Positions 35,165 to 45,011 of a DNA stretch of 64,000 nt are shown here, piece by piece. The DNA comes from Micromonospora thermarum (GTDB lineage: Bacteria > Actinomycetota > Actinomycetes > Mycobacteriales > Micromonosporaceae). Position numbers and translations under genes: made by a program. Each line of letters opens with the position of its first letter. The stretch's first letter is position 1. The DNA lies in contig NZ_JAATEO010000002.1 in assembly GCF_012034245.1 (NCBI RefSeq), forward strand, positions 124,001 to 188,000. Direction: 5' to 3'. The notes under the pieces were generated by a model. The model was not told where the DNA came from and did no database searches. It saw only the letters and a program-made list of their open reading frames with translations.

Positions 35165-37489
35165 TCAGCGGGACGCGTACGGGAACTCCTCGAAGTACGC
35201 CTCGACCCGCTCGGCAGTGGCCGGCCGGGCGAGGGCGAACCCCTGCCCGTACCGGCAACCGGCGCGCTGCGCGCCCGCCACCTGGTCCTCCGACTCCAGC
35301 TCCTCGACGACGATCTCCAGGCCGAGCCGGTCGCCGACGCTCACCACCACGTCGATCAGCGGCCCCGACGCGTCGGTCCCGCGGTTCACCAGCTCCGGGC
35401 CCACCTTCAGCAGGTCGATCGGGAGGCGGCGCAGCTGCGCGAGGGAGGCGTGCTCGGCGCGGAAGTCGTCCAGCGCGGTGCGGACGCCCAACGACCGCAA
35501 CCCGGCCAACCGGGCCACCACCGTCGGCAGCTCCGCCGCCACCCTCGGCTCGGCCACCTCGACCACCAGCCGATCCGGCGCCAGCCCGTACGCGTCGAGC
35601 ACCGCCGCCGTCCGGGGCACGAAGTCCGGCGCGGTCAGCTCCCAGACGGTCACGTTGATCGCCATCCACAGCTCACGACCGCTGTCGGTCCAGTTGGCCA
35701 GCTGCCGGCAGGCCCGGTCGAGGACCCAGCAGCCCAGCTCGCCCACCACGTCGAGATCCTCCGCCACCGGCAGCAGCTCGGCGGGCAGCACCGTGCCGAG
35801 CACCGGGCTGCGCCAGCGCAGCAGCGCCTCCGCGCCCACCGGCACCCGGTCGGCCAGCCCGAGGATCGGCTGGAAGACCAGGTCCAGCTCGCCCCGGGCG
35901 ACCGCCCCGGGCAGTTCCCGCTCCAGATCCAGGCGGCGGACCAGCTGCTCCTCCAGGTACGCGTCGTACCACTCGACCCGGTCCCGGCCGAGCTGCACCG
36001 CCCGCCGGCGGGCCAGGTCCGCCTGGCGCAGCACGTCCTCCGGAGCGGTCCCGCCGGTCTCGGCCAGCCCGATGCTGACCTGGAGCCGCACCGCGGCACC
36101 GGGCACCTGGTAGGGCTGGGTGAGCGCGGCGACCAGCCGCGTCCCCAGCGCGTACGCGAGCATCGGCCCGACATCGGTCGCCACCGCCAGGCCCGTGTGG
36201 GTCACGTCGGCCACCAGGTCGCCCGGCCCGAGGACGGCCCGGACCCGGCGCACCACCTCGGCCGCCAGGTCCGGACCCGCGAGCTGCTCCGCCACGTCGA
36301 CGCTCGGCGCGTGCAGGTCCACGACGAGCAGCGCACCGGACGGGGGCGGCACGTCCCGCAGCACGGCGAGCGCCCGCAGCAGCGCGGTCCGGTCCCCGGT
36401 CGGACCGGACCCGACCGCCCGGTCGGAGGGCGGGGCCGGCGGCACCGCCGACTCGTCCGCGGCGGCGCCACCCGGCCGGGCCGCGCCGCCCAGCGGCGCG
36501 GGGGCGCGTCCGCCGTCCGGCCGCCGGCGGGGCCGCAGCAGCTCCCGGAGGACCAGTGGCGGGACCACGGCGAGCGCGAGCAGCACGGCCGTCGGGTCGG
36601 GGGCCAGGCCGGAGCGGAGCCACCAGGCGGTGGCCGCCACCACGGCGACCGCCGGCACCACGACCCGCGGCCAGACGGCGGTCGACCGCGGCGGCGGGTC
36701 CAGCTCCGGGCGGAGCGCGCGCCGCGCGCCCGCCGCGGTCAGCAGCACCCCGCCCACCAGCGGGGGTACGGCCAGCAGCCCGGCCCGGTCGGGCAGGGTG
36801 CCGGCGGTCAGCGTGGCGAGCACGACCAGGCCGGTCAGCGTGAGCGCCGCCCCACCGCGGCACCGGGCCACACCGGAGCTGCGGTGCGGCCCGGTCAGCG
36901 CGGTGAGCGCGCACACCGACAGCACGCCGAGCGCCACCGCCGCCGCGAGGCGGGCCGGCGCGCCGACGCTGTCGCGCGGCAGGAGCAGCCATGCGGCGAG
37001 GGCCAGGCCGGCACCCGGCCCGGCCGCGTCGGCGGCACGGCGCAGCCGGACCCGGACCGGTGGCTGCGGTGGGTTGGCGAGCACGGCCAGGCCGGCCCCG
37101 AACAGCACGGCCACGACGGCCAGCCCGGTGACGGCGGCGGTGGTCCGCTGCGCGTCGTCGGCGAGCGGCAGGACGGCGGCAGTGAGTCCGGCGGCGACGA
37201 CGGCCGCGTCGAGCAGGGCGGCGACCCGCCGCGGCCGGGCCGCCCGGCGCCGCGCGGCCGCCCGGGTGTCGCCGTCCCGGACGGCCGGACGGGGTGGGCC
37301 CGCGGCCAGCCGAGAAAGCCGGGTGCCGGCGAGCGCGCTGCCGGCGGCCGCGGTGAGTGCCACCACGCCCAGGGCGGGCAGCGGTCCGGCCGCAGCGGCG
37401 AGCAGGAGCAGGGTGACCATGACGAGGACGACGGCCTCCGGCAGGTCCGGTCGACCGGCCGGGGCGCGGAGCGGGTACGCGAGGGGCAC
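35165..37489 (-). CDS. Degenerate GGDEF-EAL membrane protein
   Basis: 774 residues from GTG 37489 (GAAGG 8 nt upstream). Membrane helices in residues 1-330 and a cytoplasmic tail. The GGDEF region is degenerate (no GGDEF/GGEEF; DLVADVTHTGLAVATD instead). The EAL domain keeps GAEALLRWR and DDF, but loop 6 reads DDFRAEHASL instead of DFGxGYSS, and LKID is LKVGPELV with the Asp lost, so catalysis is doubtful and a c-di-GMP binding or scaffolding role is more likely. The frame continues upstream into the low-complexity G/C tract, which may hide the true start. Confidence 0.75.
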   Translation of the reverse strand: MPLAYPLRAPAGRPDLPEAVVLVMVTLLLLAAAAGPLPALGVVALTAAAGSALAGTRLSRLAAGPPRPAVRDGDTRAAARRRAARPRRVAALLDAAVVAAGLTAAVLPLADDAQRTTAAVTGLAVVAVLFGAGLAVLANPPQPPVRVRLRRAADAAGPGAGLALAAWLLLPRDSVGAPARLAAAVALGVLSVCALTALTGPHRSSGVARCRGGAALTLTGLVVLATLTAGTLPDRAGLLAVPPLVGGVLLTAAGARRALRPELDPPPRSTAVWPRVVVPAVAVVAATAWWLRSGLAPDPTAVLLALAVVPPLVLRELLRPRRRPDGGRAPAPLGGAARPGGAAADESAVPPAPPSDRAVGSGPTGDRTALLRALAVLRDVPPPSGALLVVDLHAPSVDVAEQLAGPDLAAEVVRRVRAVLGPGDLVADVTHTGLAVATDVGPMLAYALGTRLVAALTQPYQVPGAAVRLQVSIGLAETGGTAPEDVLRQADLARRRAVQLGRDRVEWYDAYLEEQLVRRLDLERELPGAVARGELDLVFQPILGLADRVPVGAEALLRWRSPVLGTVLPAELLPVAEDLDVVGELGCWVLDRACRQLANWTDSGRELWMAINVTVWELTAPDFVPRTAAVLDAYGLAPDRLVVEVAEPRVAAELPTVVARLAGLRSLGVRTALDDFRAEHASLAQLRRLPIDLLKVGPELVNRGTDASGPLIDVVVSVGDRLGLEIVVEELESEDQVAGAQRAGCRYGQGFALARPATAERVEAYFEEFPYASR

Positions 37490-37520
37490 GGCGATCGCCT
37501 TCGTGAGGGGGCACGGGGGC

Positions 37521-37760
<240 letters not shown>

Positions 37761-38171
37761 CAGTGGCGGGGGTGGGGCGCGATCCGGCCGCCCGAGGGGG
37801 AGCGGCCAGCGGGCCGCGCGCGGTCCGGTCGACCTGCGAGGCCGGCCGGTCACGCCGTCCGGCCCGTCCGAACACGGCGGCCGGGTGCACGGGGGCCTGA
37901 GCCGTCCGGGGGACGCCCCGGTCGCGACGGGGCCCGGCCGTTGGTGGGGGAACGGCCGGTGGTGACCGGGGACGCCCGATCCGGCCGCTCGTGGGGGAGC
38001 GGCCGGGCGGGCCGGCCGGCCCGGGGGGTGTCGGCCGGCCCGCACCGGGTACGCGCGCGCCATGACCTGCCCGGCCCGGCGGCCCGCCGCCCGACCCAGA
38101 CCCCGACCCGCCGTCCGCCCGCGTCCCGCCCGGCCCGGGGACAGCCGCCGCACCGGCCGGGACGGCCGCAG

Positions 38172-38564
38172 GTGACCGGGGCCGCCCACCGCTTCCCGTT
38201 CCGCTTCGACCGGCGGTTCCGCCCGGCGCTGGCGGCGCTCGGGGTCCGGCCGGCGACCGCCTGGGTGCACGTGGACGACGACGAACTGGCCGTGCGGTTC
38301 GGCCCGTGGCGGCTGCGGACCGCCCGGCGGAACGTGATCGACGCCGAGCGGGGTGGGCCGTACCGCTGGTGGCGGGTGATCGGGCCGCACCTGTCGTTCG
38401 CCGACACCGGTGTCACCTTCGGCAGCAGCACCGTCGACGGTGTCTGCGTACGCTTCGCCGAGCCGGTGCCCGGCCTGCTGCCGGCGGGTTGGCCGCGGCA
38501 CCCGGGGATGACCGTGACGGTGACCGATCCCGACGCGCTGATCCGGCTGCTCGCCAGCGCCTGA
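38172..38564 (+). CDS. Conserved hypothetical protein
   Basis: 130 residues, not recognised. Reads RFPFRFDRRFRPALAALGV, then WVHVDDDELAVRFGPWRLRT and ends at DPDALIRLLAS. Aromatic and Arg-rich strands with a small beta-barrel look (pleckstrin-like), cytoplasmic, no signal. GTG start; the frame extends upstream but into the G/C tract. Codon use is normal for this genome. Confidence 0.65.
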   Translation: MTGAAHRFPFRFDRRFRPALAALGVRPATAWVHVDDDELAVRFGPWRLRTARRNVIDAERGGPYRWWRVIGPHLSFADTGVTFGSSTVDGVCVRFAEPVPGLLPAGWPRHPGMTVTVTDPDALIRLLASA

Positions 38565-38773
38565 TTGCCCCGCCGGGCTCCCTGGCGGCGGCCGATCGCC
38601 CGATTTCCGCCTGTCTCGATAATATGAAGGCGAATGGGTGATTCGTTCATCTACGTGGCAACCTGCCCGTTTTCTGCCCGTACCGTGACGTCTGGCAACG
38701 GCCGTCCGGTCGATGCCCCGCCGCCCGGATCCGAGCGGCCGTGTCAGGCACGAGGGAGAGGCAGGAAAGCTCG

Positions 38774-40336
38774 ATGTCCAGGTATCACGACAGCCGCCGA
38801 CCATCGCGGGCCCGGCGGCGGTCCCGAAGGCTCCTCGCCGGTGGGCTGGTGGCGGGCAGCCTCGTCGCCGGCGCGGCGGGTTTCGTCGGCATGGCGGGCC
38901 CGGCCGCGGCCCGTGACCTGCCGTATGCCGGTGAGAACGCGTCGACCGTCCGGGACGAGCGCGCCCACGAGGAGGACGGCCGCGACGGATCACGCCGCGA
39001 GCGCGAGTCCGGGCGCGACAGGGTCGACCAGAACGGGGTCGGTCGGGACGAGGGCGGCCGGGACGAGCGGGGCGCGGGGGAGGGTATCGGCCCCGGCCGC
39101 AAGGCCGTCTCCGTCCCGTGCGACACCCGGAAGCTGATCCTCGCGCTGGTGCGGGTCAACGCCGAGGGCGGGGGTGCTCTGCGGCTCGCCCCGAAGTGCA
39201 CGTACACCCTCACCGGGGCGTTCCAGCAGCCCGACGACTACGACGGCGGCATCCGTGACGCGCGGGAGGCGGCGGACACGGCGGAGAACCCGGGTGACGC
39301 CGAGGCGCCGCGGCGCAACCCGGCCGACGACAAGGCGGGGCTGCCGGTGATCTACCACCCGGTCACCATCGAGGGGGCGGGCGCGACGATCGAACGCGCC
39401 ACGCAGGCCGAGGTGTTCCGGTTCTTCACCGTCCGCGACGGCGGCGAGCTGACGCTGCGCGACGTCGAGCTGGTCAACGGGCGGTCCGCCGCCGAGGGCG
39501 GCGCGGTCCACGTCGTACACGGAGCGTCCGCGATCATCGAGCGGGTCACGGTGGTGCGCAGCAGGTCCTTCTCAAAGGAGGGGGGCGGTGGCGCCCTGTT
39601 CAACGACGGCAACATGGTGGTGCGGGACAGCACGTTCATCGACAACCACGCGGCCGGCGCCGCGGGCAAGGGCGGGGGCCTGCTCAACGGTGGCGTGCTG
39701 ACCGTGCACTCGTCGACCTTCAACGGCAACAGCGCCGTGGCGTACGGCGGCGGGCTCGGCAACTACCGCGGGGCGGCGGAGGTGCGCACGAGCACGTTCG
39801 CGCACAACACCGCGGGGCAGGGCGGCGGCCTGGCGAGCTTCTCGGCCCGTACCCGGGTCGCCGACTCGAAGGTCGTCGGCAACAGCGCGCAGACCGGCGG
39901 CGGGATCGCGAACTCCGACGCGCTGATCTACCTGCGCGGCCTGGAGGTCCGGGACAACACCGCCACCGGCAACGGCGGTGGAATCTCCACCTTCCAGGGG
40001 CTGGTGCCGCTCGACGACAGCGTGGTGGCGGGCAACACCGCCCACGGCCACGGCGGCGGTATCCACGCCGTGAAGTCGAACCTGCTGGTGCGGGACAGCG
40101 CGGTGAAGCGGAACCACGCGGTCGAGGCGAAATCGACGGGTGGCGGCATCTCGGTGAGCATGGGCCGGGTCGCCCTCTACCGCAGCACCGTCGTCGACAA
40201 CCGGTCGCGGGTGCCGGCCGGCGGCATCCACGCCGACAAGGCCCAGGCCAAGGTCGACGAGGAGAGCGTGATCTCGGGCAACAACCCCACCAACTGCGTG
40301 GGGAGCAAGGTCTCGGTCGCCCACTGCTTCCGGTAG
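38774..40336 (+). CDS. Secreted right-handed beta-helix protein
   Basis: 520 residues. Tat/Sec-type signal: Arg-rich start (SRRPSRARRRSRR) and hydrophobic core LLAGGLVAGSLVAGAAGFVG, cleaved near AAARD. Residues 50-105 are highly charged (Arg/Asp/Glu). From about 125 to the end run parallel beta-helix coils of about 23 residues: repeated GGGL/GGGI plus S-T-F/V and N-T-A units (STFNGNSAVAYGGGLGNY, STFAHNTAGQGGGLASF, SAVKRNHAVEAKSTGGGI). Such solenoids occur in pectate lyases and adhesins; no lyase active site is seen. ATG chosen for AGGA upstream. Single unit ended by an 11-bp hairpin. Confidence 0.82.
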   Translation: MSRYHDSRRPSRARRRSRRLLAGGLVAGSLVAGAAGFVGMAGPAAARDLPYAGENASTVRDERAHEEDGRDGSRRERESGRDRVDQNGVGRDEGGRDERGAGEGIGPGRKAVSVPCDTRKLILALVRVNAEGGGALRLAPKCTYTLTGAFQQPDDYDGGIRDAREAADTAENPGDAEAPRRNPADDKAGLPVIYHPVTIEGAGATIERATQAEVFRFFTVRDGGELTLRDVELVNGRSAAEGGAVHVVHGASAIIERVTVVRSRSFSKEGGGGALFNDGNMVVRDSTFIDNHAAGAAGKGGGLLNGGVLTVHSSTFNGNSAVAYGGGLGNYRGAAEVRTSTFAHNTAGQGGGLASFSARTRVADSKVVGNSAQTGGGIANSDALIYLRGLEVRDNTATGNGGGISTFQGLVPLDDSVVAGNTAHGHGGGIHAVKSNLLVRDSAVKRNHAVEAKSTGGGISVSMGRVALYRSTVVDNRSRVPAGGIHADKAQAKVDEESVISGNNPTNCVGSKVSVAHCFR

Positions 40337-40349
40337 GCAGGGTCGGGGA

Positions 40350-40386
40350 TTCGCGCCGGGGACGGGCCGCCGTCTCCCGGCGCGAA
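40350..40386. terminator. Bidirectional terminator between beta-helix gene and F420 oxidoreductase
   Basis: 11-bp stem TTCGCGCCGGG (40350-40360) / CCCGGCGCGAA (40376-40386) with 15-nt loop, between converging stops at 40336 and 40453. Confidence 0.75.
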
Positions 40387-40452
40387 CCCGTGTCCGGCCC
40401 GCGCCGCCGGCGTGCCCGGCGGTGCGGGTGTACGGCGCCGGCGCGGCGCCGG

Positions 40453-41412
40453 TCAAGCCAGGGCGCGCAGACGCCCGGCGAGGTCCGTGGCGAAGAAGTC
40501 CAGGAAGCCGTCCGGGTCGGGGCCGGAGTTCTGGAGCACGATGTGGTCGTACCCGGCCTCGACGTAGCGGCGTACGGCCTCCACGTGCACCGCCGGGTCG
40601 GGTCCGATCGCGAAGAGCTCCCGTACGTGGTGCTCCTCGACGTGGGCGCTGGCCGCGTCGAAGTTCACCGGATTGGGCAGCTCGCTCATCACCTTCCAGC
40701 CGGTGACCATCCACCGGCTCGTCTCCAGGACCGCCTGCACCGCGGTCTTCTCGTCGGGTGCCCAGGCCATCGGCACCTCGGCGTAGCGGGGGCCGCTGCC
40801 ACCGGCCGCCCGGTAGTGCTCCACGACGGAGCTCTTCGGCTCGGTGACGAAGAGGCCGTCGCCGAGTTCCGCGGCCATCGTGGCCGACTCCGCGCCACTG
40901 GCCGCCACCGCGATCGGCGGCGGCGTCTCCGGGAGGTCGAAGAGGCGGGCGTCCTCCAGCCGGAGGTGGCGTCCGTCGTACGACTGCCATCCGCCCCGGA
41001 ACAGCAGCCGGATGATCTCCAGGGCTTCGCGGGGCCGCTCGTGCCGCCCGCGTACGCTCGGGAAGCCCTGGCCCACGACGTGCTCGTTGAGGCGCTCCCC
41101 GGCGCCGACGCCGAGCGTGAACCGCCCGTCGGAGACGAGCGCCAGCGTCGCGGCGGCCTGCGCGACGATCGCCGGGTGGTAGCGGACGGTGGGGCGGGTG
41201 ACCCCGGTGGCCAGGCCGAGGGTGCTGGTCTTCGCGGCGTTCGCGGCGAGCACGCTCCACGCGAACGAGGAGTGCCCCTGCGTCTCCAGCCACGGGTGGA
41301 AGTGGTCGCTCATCTCGACGAAGTCGAAACCCGCCTGCTCCGCCCGGACCGCCTGGCGGATCATCTCCTGCGGCCCGTACCCCTCGGCGGCCAGCTTGTA
41401 GCCGATCTGCAT
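40453..41412 (-). CDS. LLM-class F420-dependent oxidoreductase (G6PDH-like)
   Basis: 319 residues, luciferase-like TIM barrel. Start MQIGYKLAAEGYGPQEMIRQ and motif ATGVTRPTVRYHPAIVAQAAATL are typical of the F420-dependent glucose-6-phosphate dehydrogenase-like family in actinobacteria, as is the glycine block LGVGAGERLNEHVVGQG. Coenzyme F420 is expected rather than FMN. Substrate not known; the block FDFVEMSDHFHPW holds the usual His. ATG 41412 has GAGAGG about 8 nt upstream; an earlier GTG lacks one. Confidence 0.88.
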   Translation of the reverse strand: MQIGYKLAAEGYGPQEMIRQAVRAEQAGFDFVEMSDHFHPWLETQGHSSFAWSVLAANAAKTSTLGLATGVTRPTVRYHPAIVAQAAATLALVSDGRFTLGVGAGERLNEHVVGQGFPSVRGRHERPREALEIIRLLFRGGWQSYDGRHLRLEDARLFDLPETPPPIAVAASGAESATMAAELGDGLFVTEPKSSVVEHYRAAGGSGPRYAEVPMAWAPDEKTAVQAVLETSRWMVTGWKVMSELPNPVNFDAASAHVEEHHVRELFAIGPDPAVHVEAVRRYVEAGYDHIVLQNSGPDPDGFLDFFATDLAGRLRALA

Positions 41413-41565
41413 GCCCGGCCCTCTCCGCCCCACCCACCGGCAAACATGGCCAGCCTCCTAGGACGCCCTACGCGGTGTGGGCGGCGCACGGCATCGCGCG
41501 GCCACCACCTCCGATCACGCCGGTTCAGCTTGCGGCCACCGGTCCAACTCACGGACCGCCGGACG

Positions 41566-42219
41566 TCAGGAGCGGCGAACGAGGAGGTACGAGCGCTGGC
41601 TGGCGTGCTCGACGCCGGGGTGTGGTGCGCGGTCGAGGCGGGCGGTGAGGTGGAGCCCGGCTGCGGCGAGGGCGGCCACCTCGGCCGCCGCGTCGAGGAA
41701 GTGGAAGGTCAACGCGACCCGCTCACCCCACCAGTCGGTGAGCGTGCGGCTTCCGCCGGCGGGGATGTCGGCGTCGCTGGTGTGGAACGCGACCAGCGCG
41801 GCACCCCCGGGGCGCAGGACGCGGGCGAACTCGGCGTAGGCGGCCGCCCGCCCGGACCGGTCCAGGTGGATCACCGCGTACAGGGACACCAGGCCGTCGA
41901 CCGACGCGGAGCGGAGCGGCAGGGCGGTCATGTCGGCGACCGCGTACGGCAGTCCGGTGTCGCGGCGCGCGAGGGCGCACATCGCCGGGGAGAGGTCCAG
42001 GCCGGCGCACTCGGCGCCGCGGTCGGCCAGGTACGCCGCCACGTGCCCGGGACCGCAGCCGACGTCGACGACGACACCACCGGCGGTCGTCTCGGCCAGC
42101 GCGTCGAGCAGCCCGCGGTCCAACGGCTTGCCGCGCAGTTCGTCGCCCACCTCGGCGGCGTACCGGTCGGCCACCACGTCGTAGCTGTTCCGGATCGACG
42201 CGGAACACGGATCGGTCAT
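41566..42219 (-). CDS. Class I SAM-dependent methyltransferase
   Basis: 217 residues. Motif I VVVDVGCGPGHVAAYLADRG near 49-68, acidic motif II LDLSPAMC, motif post-II DMTALPLRSASVDGLVSLY, the Methyltransf_11 layout. No signal or membrane segment. Substrate (small molecule) not readable. It stands alone between the F420 oxidoreductase and a small membrane protein gene, with no pathway partner nearby. Confidence 0.85.
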   Translation of the reverse strand: MTDPCSASIRNSYDVVADRYAAEVGDELRGKPLDRGLLDALAETTAGGVVVDVGCGPGHVAAYLADRGAECAGLDLSPAMCALARRDTGLPYAVADMTALPLRSASVDGLVSLYAVIHLDRSGRAAAYAEFARVLRPGGAALVAFHTSDADIPAGGSRTLTDWWGERVALTFHFLDAAAEVAALAAAGLHLTARLDRAPHPGVEHASQRSYLLVRRS

Positions 42220-42274
42220 CCGTCGATGATCGCGCGTCCCGCTCGCGTCGTGTCGTTGCGCCGGGACACGGAGC

Positions 42275-42299
42275 GGCCCGCGCCGGATCGGCGCGGGCC
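42275..42299 (-). terminator. Terminator of the small membrane protein gene
   Basis: 10-bp stem GGCCCGCGCC (42275-42284) / GGCGCGGGCC (42290-42299), loop of 5 nt, 16 nt beyond the stop at 42315 on the minus strand. Confidence 0.65.
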
Positions 42300-42314
42300 C
42301 GGTGGCTCGGTGTC

Positions 42315-42521
42315 CTACTTGGACGGTTCGGGCAGCTCGCAGTCGACCTTCGGGTTGGCGCCGATGTAGTTCAGCGGCCCCGCCACGATGGTCACCAGGA
42401 TGGTCCCGGCCTCGGCGCAGTTGGTGTCGTCACCTGAGTAGTAGCCGCGCTGACCGGCGGCGATCGCGCCGATGAGCAGCCAGATGACGACCAGGACTCC
42501 GAATATCGACGTACCACGCAT
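42315..42521 (-). CDS. Small membrane protein, 68 residues
   Basis: MRGTSIFGVLVVIWLLIGAI starts it; a transmembrane helix spans about 5-22 and a second hydrophobic stretch 40-56 (GTILVTIVAGPLNYIGANP). Function not recognised. ATG 42521 with GGAGG 6 nt upstream fixes the start. Followed by a terminator and preceded by about 315 nt of intergenic DNA, so likely a single gene. Confidence 0.7.
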   Translation of the reverse strand: MRGTSIFGVLVVIWLLIGAIAAGQRGYYSGDDTNCAEAGTILVTIVAGPLNYIGANPKVDCELPEPSK

Positions 42522-42837
42522 CGTGGGCCTCCGAAGGGGGTGTGGTGGATTTCGAGGTGGAGCCCTTGTACCCAATCGGGTTGCGCGGCTAACGGTGCCG
42601 CCGATCGGTCGGTGGTCGTCCGGTGCGGTCGACCCACCGGAGGCAGGTGCACGGGTGCCGTAGCGGCGCCGGTTGCTATCGGATCGACGACCGAGAGGGG
42701 CATCCGGCACACCGACCGGCGTAGAACGTGCTAGGCGGTGTTTCGACGCCCCAGCCCGGCCGCGCCGGCCCTGCGCGTCGCCGCGTCCCGTGCCGGGGCG
42801 TCGAACAACCGCCGAACGGCACGGCGCTGGAGGACTT

Positions 42838-43665
42838 ATGGACGTGTGGACACCGCACCTGCACCTCGACCGCCCGGGGGACGTCGCCGCCGCGGCCCGG
42901 GCGGTGGCCGGTGGTGCCGTCGTCGCGGCCGCGTTCGGGAACTTCTACGCCCTGGTCACGCGCCCCGACGCGGCCACGGTCCGCCGGGCGAACGTCGTCA
43001 AGGGACGCCCGGCGCAGCAGGTCGGCAGCATCACCGCGCCCGCCGACGGCATCGTGGCCCTGTTCGACTGGTCGCGGTTGCCGTACCGCCTGCCGGCGGG
43101 CCGTGTCCGGCAGTTGATGGACGCGCTGTGGGGCGCGGGGCCGTTCGGCTTCCGCGGTCCGGCCGCCGACCGGCTGCCCGCCCACCTGACGTCTGACGAC
43201 CGGGGCGTACGCACGGTGCAGGTGATCGCGCCGGGCGCCCGGTGCCCGTCGAACGCGTTCCTGCGGCGGGCGGTCGCCGAGGCCGGCACCGATCACCTGC
43301 ATGTCACCTCGGCCAACCGCTCCCGGCACCGTCCGGGCGCGGGCGACGAGCCGGCCCACTGGAAGGCGACGGGCATCGCCGCCGACTTCGCGCACGCGGC
43401 CGACCTGGTGGTGCTCGCCCACCCGGACGAGGCGGCGGCGCGGGCCGCGTACCCCCGGCACCTGCCGACCTCGGTGACCGTGCTGTCGTTCCACGCGCCC
43501 GAGGGTGACCCGGAGGAGCCCCCGGTGCTCCTCGTCGAGCGGCACGGCTCGCTGCACGTCGACGACGTGCGCCGGGCCGCCGCGCCGCTCGGGCTCCAGG
43601 TCCGGCTCGCCGCCACGGCCGGCCGCCGGTTGGGGGTGCGGGGGTACGCCGCGGCGCTGGTGTGA
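42838..43665 (+). CDS. YrdC/Sua5-like domain protein
   Basis: 275 residues. Begins LDRPGDVAAAARAVAGGAVVAAAFGNFYALVTRP and continues VVKGRPAQQVGSITAP, which resembles the Sua5/YrdC fold that makes threonylcarbamoyl-AMP for tRNA t6A modification (motif KxR and SxTxR-type patches; SANRSRH near 158). The canonical KRxxxxP is changed, so the reaction is uncertain. ATG 42838 with GGAGG 5 nt upstream. Preceding 316 nt (42,522-42,837) hold no gene. Confidence 0.65.
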   Translation: MDVWTPHLHLDRPGDVAAAARAVAGGAVVAAAFGNFYALVTRPDAATVRRANVVKGRPAQQVGSITAPADGIVALFDWSRLPYRLPAGRVRQLMDALWGAGPFGFRGPAADRLPAHLTSDDRGVRTVQVIAPGARCPSNAFLRRAVAEAGTDHLHVTSANRSRHRPGAGDEPAHWKATGIAADFAHAADLVVLAHPDEAAARAAYPRHLPTSVTVLSFHAPEGDPEEPPVLLVERHGSLHVDDVRRAAAPLGLQVRLAATAGRRLGVRGYAAALV

Positions 43666-43667
43666 CG

Positions 43668-44873
43668 TCAGTGCGGCGGGGCGGGAGCCTCGGGCGGGCG
43701 CCCGTAACTGCGCCGCAGGTCGGCGATCGCCACGCCGGCGAGGACCAGCATGGCCGCCGTCGCGGCGAACAGGGTCGGCAGGAACAGTACCGCCGGCGCG
43801 ACGGTGAGCAGGGCCAGCAGCCCGCCCGGGCGGGACAGCGACACGCGGCTGAACACCTCGTACTCGAAGATCGAGCGGCCGGCCAGGAACAGCGCCGGCC
43901 CGCCGAGGAGGACGGCCGCCCAGGCCGGCGGTGTGCGGCCCTCCGGCTCGTGCAGGATCAGGTCGAAGCCGGCGGCGGTGGTCACCACCCCGGCGACCAT
44001 GAGCAGGTGCGTGTACGGGGCGGTGTGGAGGAACTTGTTCGGTTCCCGCGACGTGGCGATCGCGAGCGGGAGCAGTTCGCCGGACTTGTGCACGTAGATC
44101 CGCCAGAACAGCAGCGTGGTGGCGAACGCCACCCCGAACGCGGCGATGTTCTCGACCTCGTGGCGCTCCAGGCTGAACATGGTGCCGATGGTCAGGATGG
44201 CGTCGCCGAGCGCGATGATGAAGAACTGCTGGTAGCGCTCGGCGAGGTGCTCGGCGGTCACGTTGCGCTGGGTGCTGGGGACCGCGCCGAGCCCCGGCAC
44301 CGGGTAGGCGAGCCGGAAGCCCAGGTAGTCGATGGCGAGCGCGAAGACCCACAGGAACAGGCGGCCGTCGCCGGAGACGAAGGCGCCCCCGATCCACGGC
44401 ACCGCCGAGACGGCGAACCAGATGAAGATGCGGGCGGCCCGCTTCTGGGTCTGCCGGTCGTGGCGGACTGCCGGCATGAGGAACAGGCCCCGGCCCAGGT
44501 GGATGGCGACGTACGTGCCGGCGAAGACGAGCCCGCGGGCGCCGAACGCCTCCGGGATGGCGGTGGTCATCAGCAGCGCGCCGAACATGACCGCCGCGAT
44601 CAGCAGTTTGATCTCGGAGCGTTCGGGGTCGTACATGTCGGTGACCAGCGTGGTGATGGCCCAGGTCCACCAGACGGCGGCCAGGATGACCAGCGCCTGG
44701 CCGGCCGCGTGCCAGTCGAGATCCTTGACGAGGCTGCGTGAGATGAGGGCGAGCGCGACCACGTAGACGAGGTCGAAGAACAGCTCCAGCAGCGTCACCC
44801 GGCGGGGTGACTCGTCGTGCCGTAAGGGCGGGCCGCCCCGGCGCGGGGCCGGCCCCGGCGAGGCGGACTGCAC
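43668..44873 (-). CDS. ltrA: Low temperature requirement protein A (LtrA), single-domain
   Basis: 401 residues. LtrA signature LLELFFDLVYVVALALIS near residue 27, then about ten membrane helices. This is one domain unlike the duplicated copy at 3,718. GTG 44873 is chosen since CAGGAG lies 7 nt upstream; the open frame extends further. It converges with the YrdC-like gene, the two stops being 2 nt apart. Confidence 0.85.
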   Translation of the reverse strand: MQSASPGPAPRRGGPPLRHDESPRRVTLLELFFDLVYVVALALISRSLVKDLDWHAAGQALVILAAVWWTWAITTLVTDMYDPERSEIKLLIAAVMFGALLMTTAIPEAFGARGLVFAGTYVAIHLGRGLFLMPAVRHDRQTQKRAARIFIWFAVSAVPWIGGAFVSGDGRLFLWVFALAIDYLGFRLAYPVPGLGAVPSTQRNVTAEHLAERYQQFFIIALGDAILTIGTMFSLERHEVENIAAFGVAFATTLLFWRIYVHKSGELLPLAIATSREPNKFLHTAPYTHLLMVAGVVTTAAGFDLILHEPEGRTPPAWAAVLLGGPALFLAGRSIFEYEVFSRVSLSRPGGLLALLTVAPAVLFLPTLFAATAAMLVLAGVAIADLRRSYGRPPEAPAPPH

Positions 44874-45011
44874 GGCTGCTCCTGCGGTACCGGGATCGGC
44901 GCGGCCGGCCGGCCGCCTTCGTCCGACGGTAGCGAGAGCTGTGTCGGTGCATGCGCCGTACAGGCGAAATGCCCGGCGGTCCCGTCGGGGACCGCCGGGC
45001 ACCGGCGTCGG

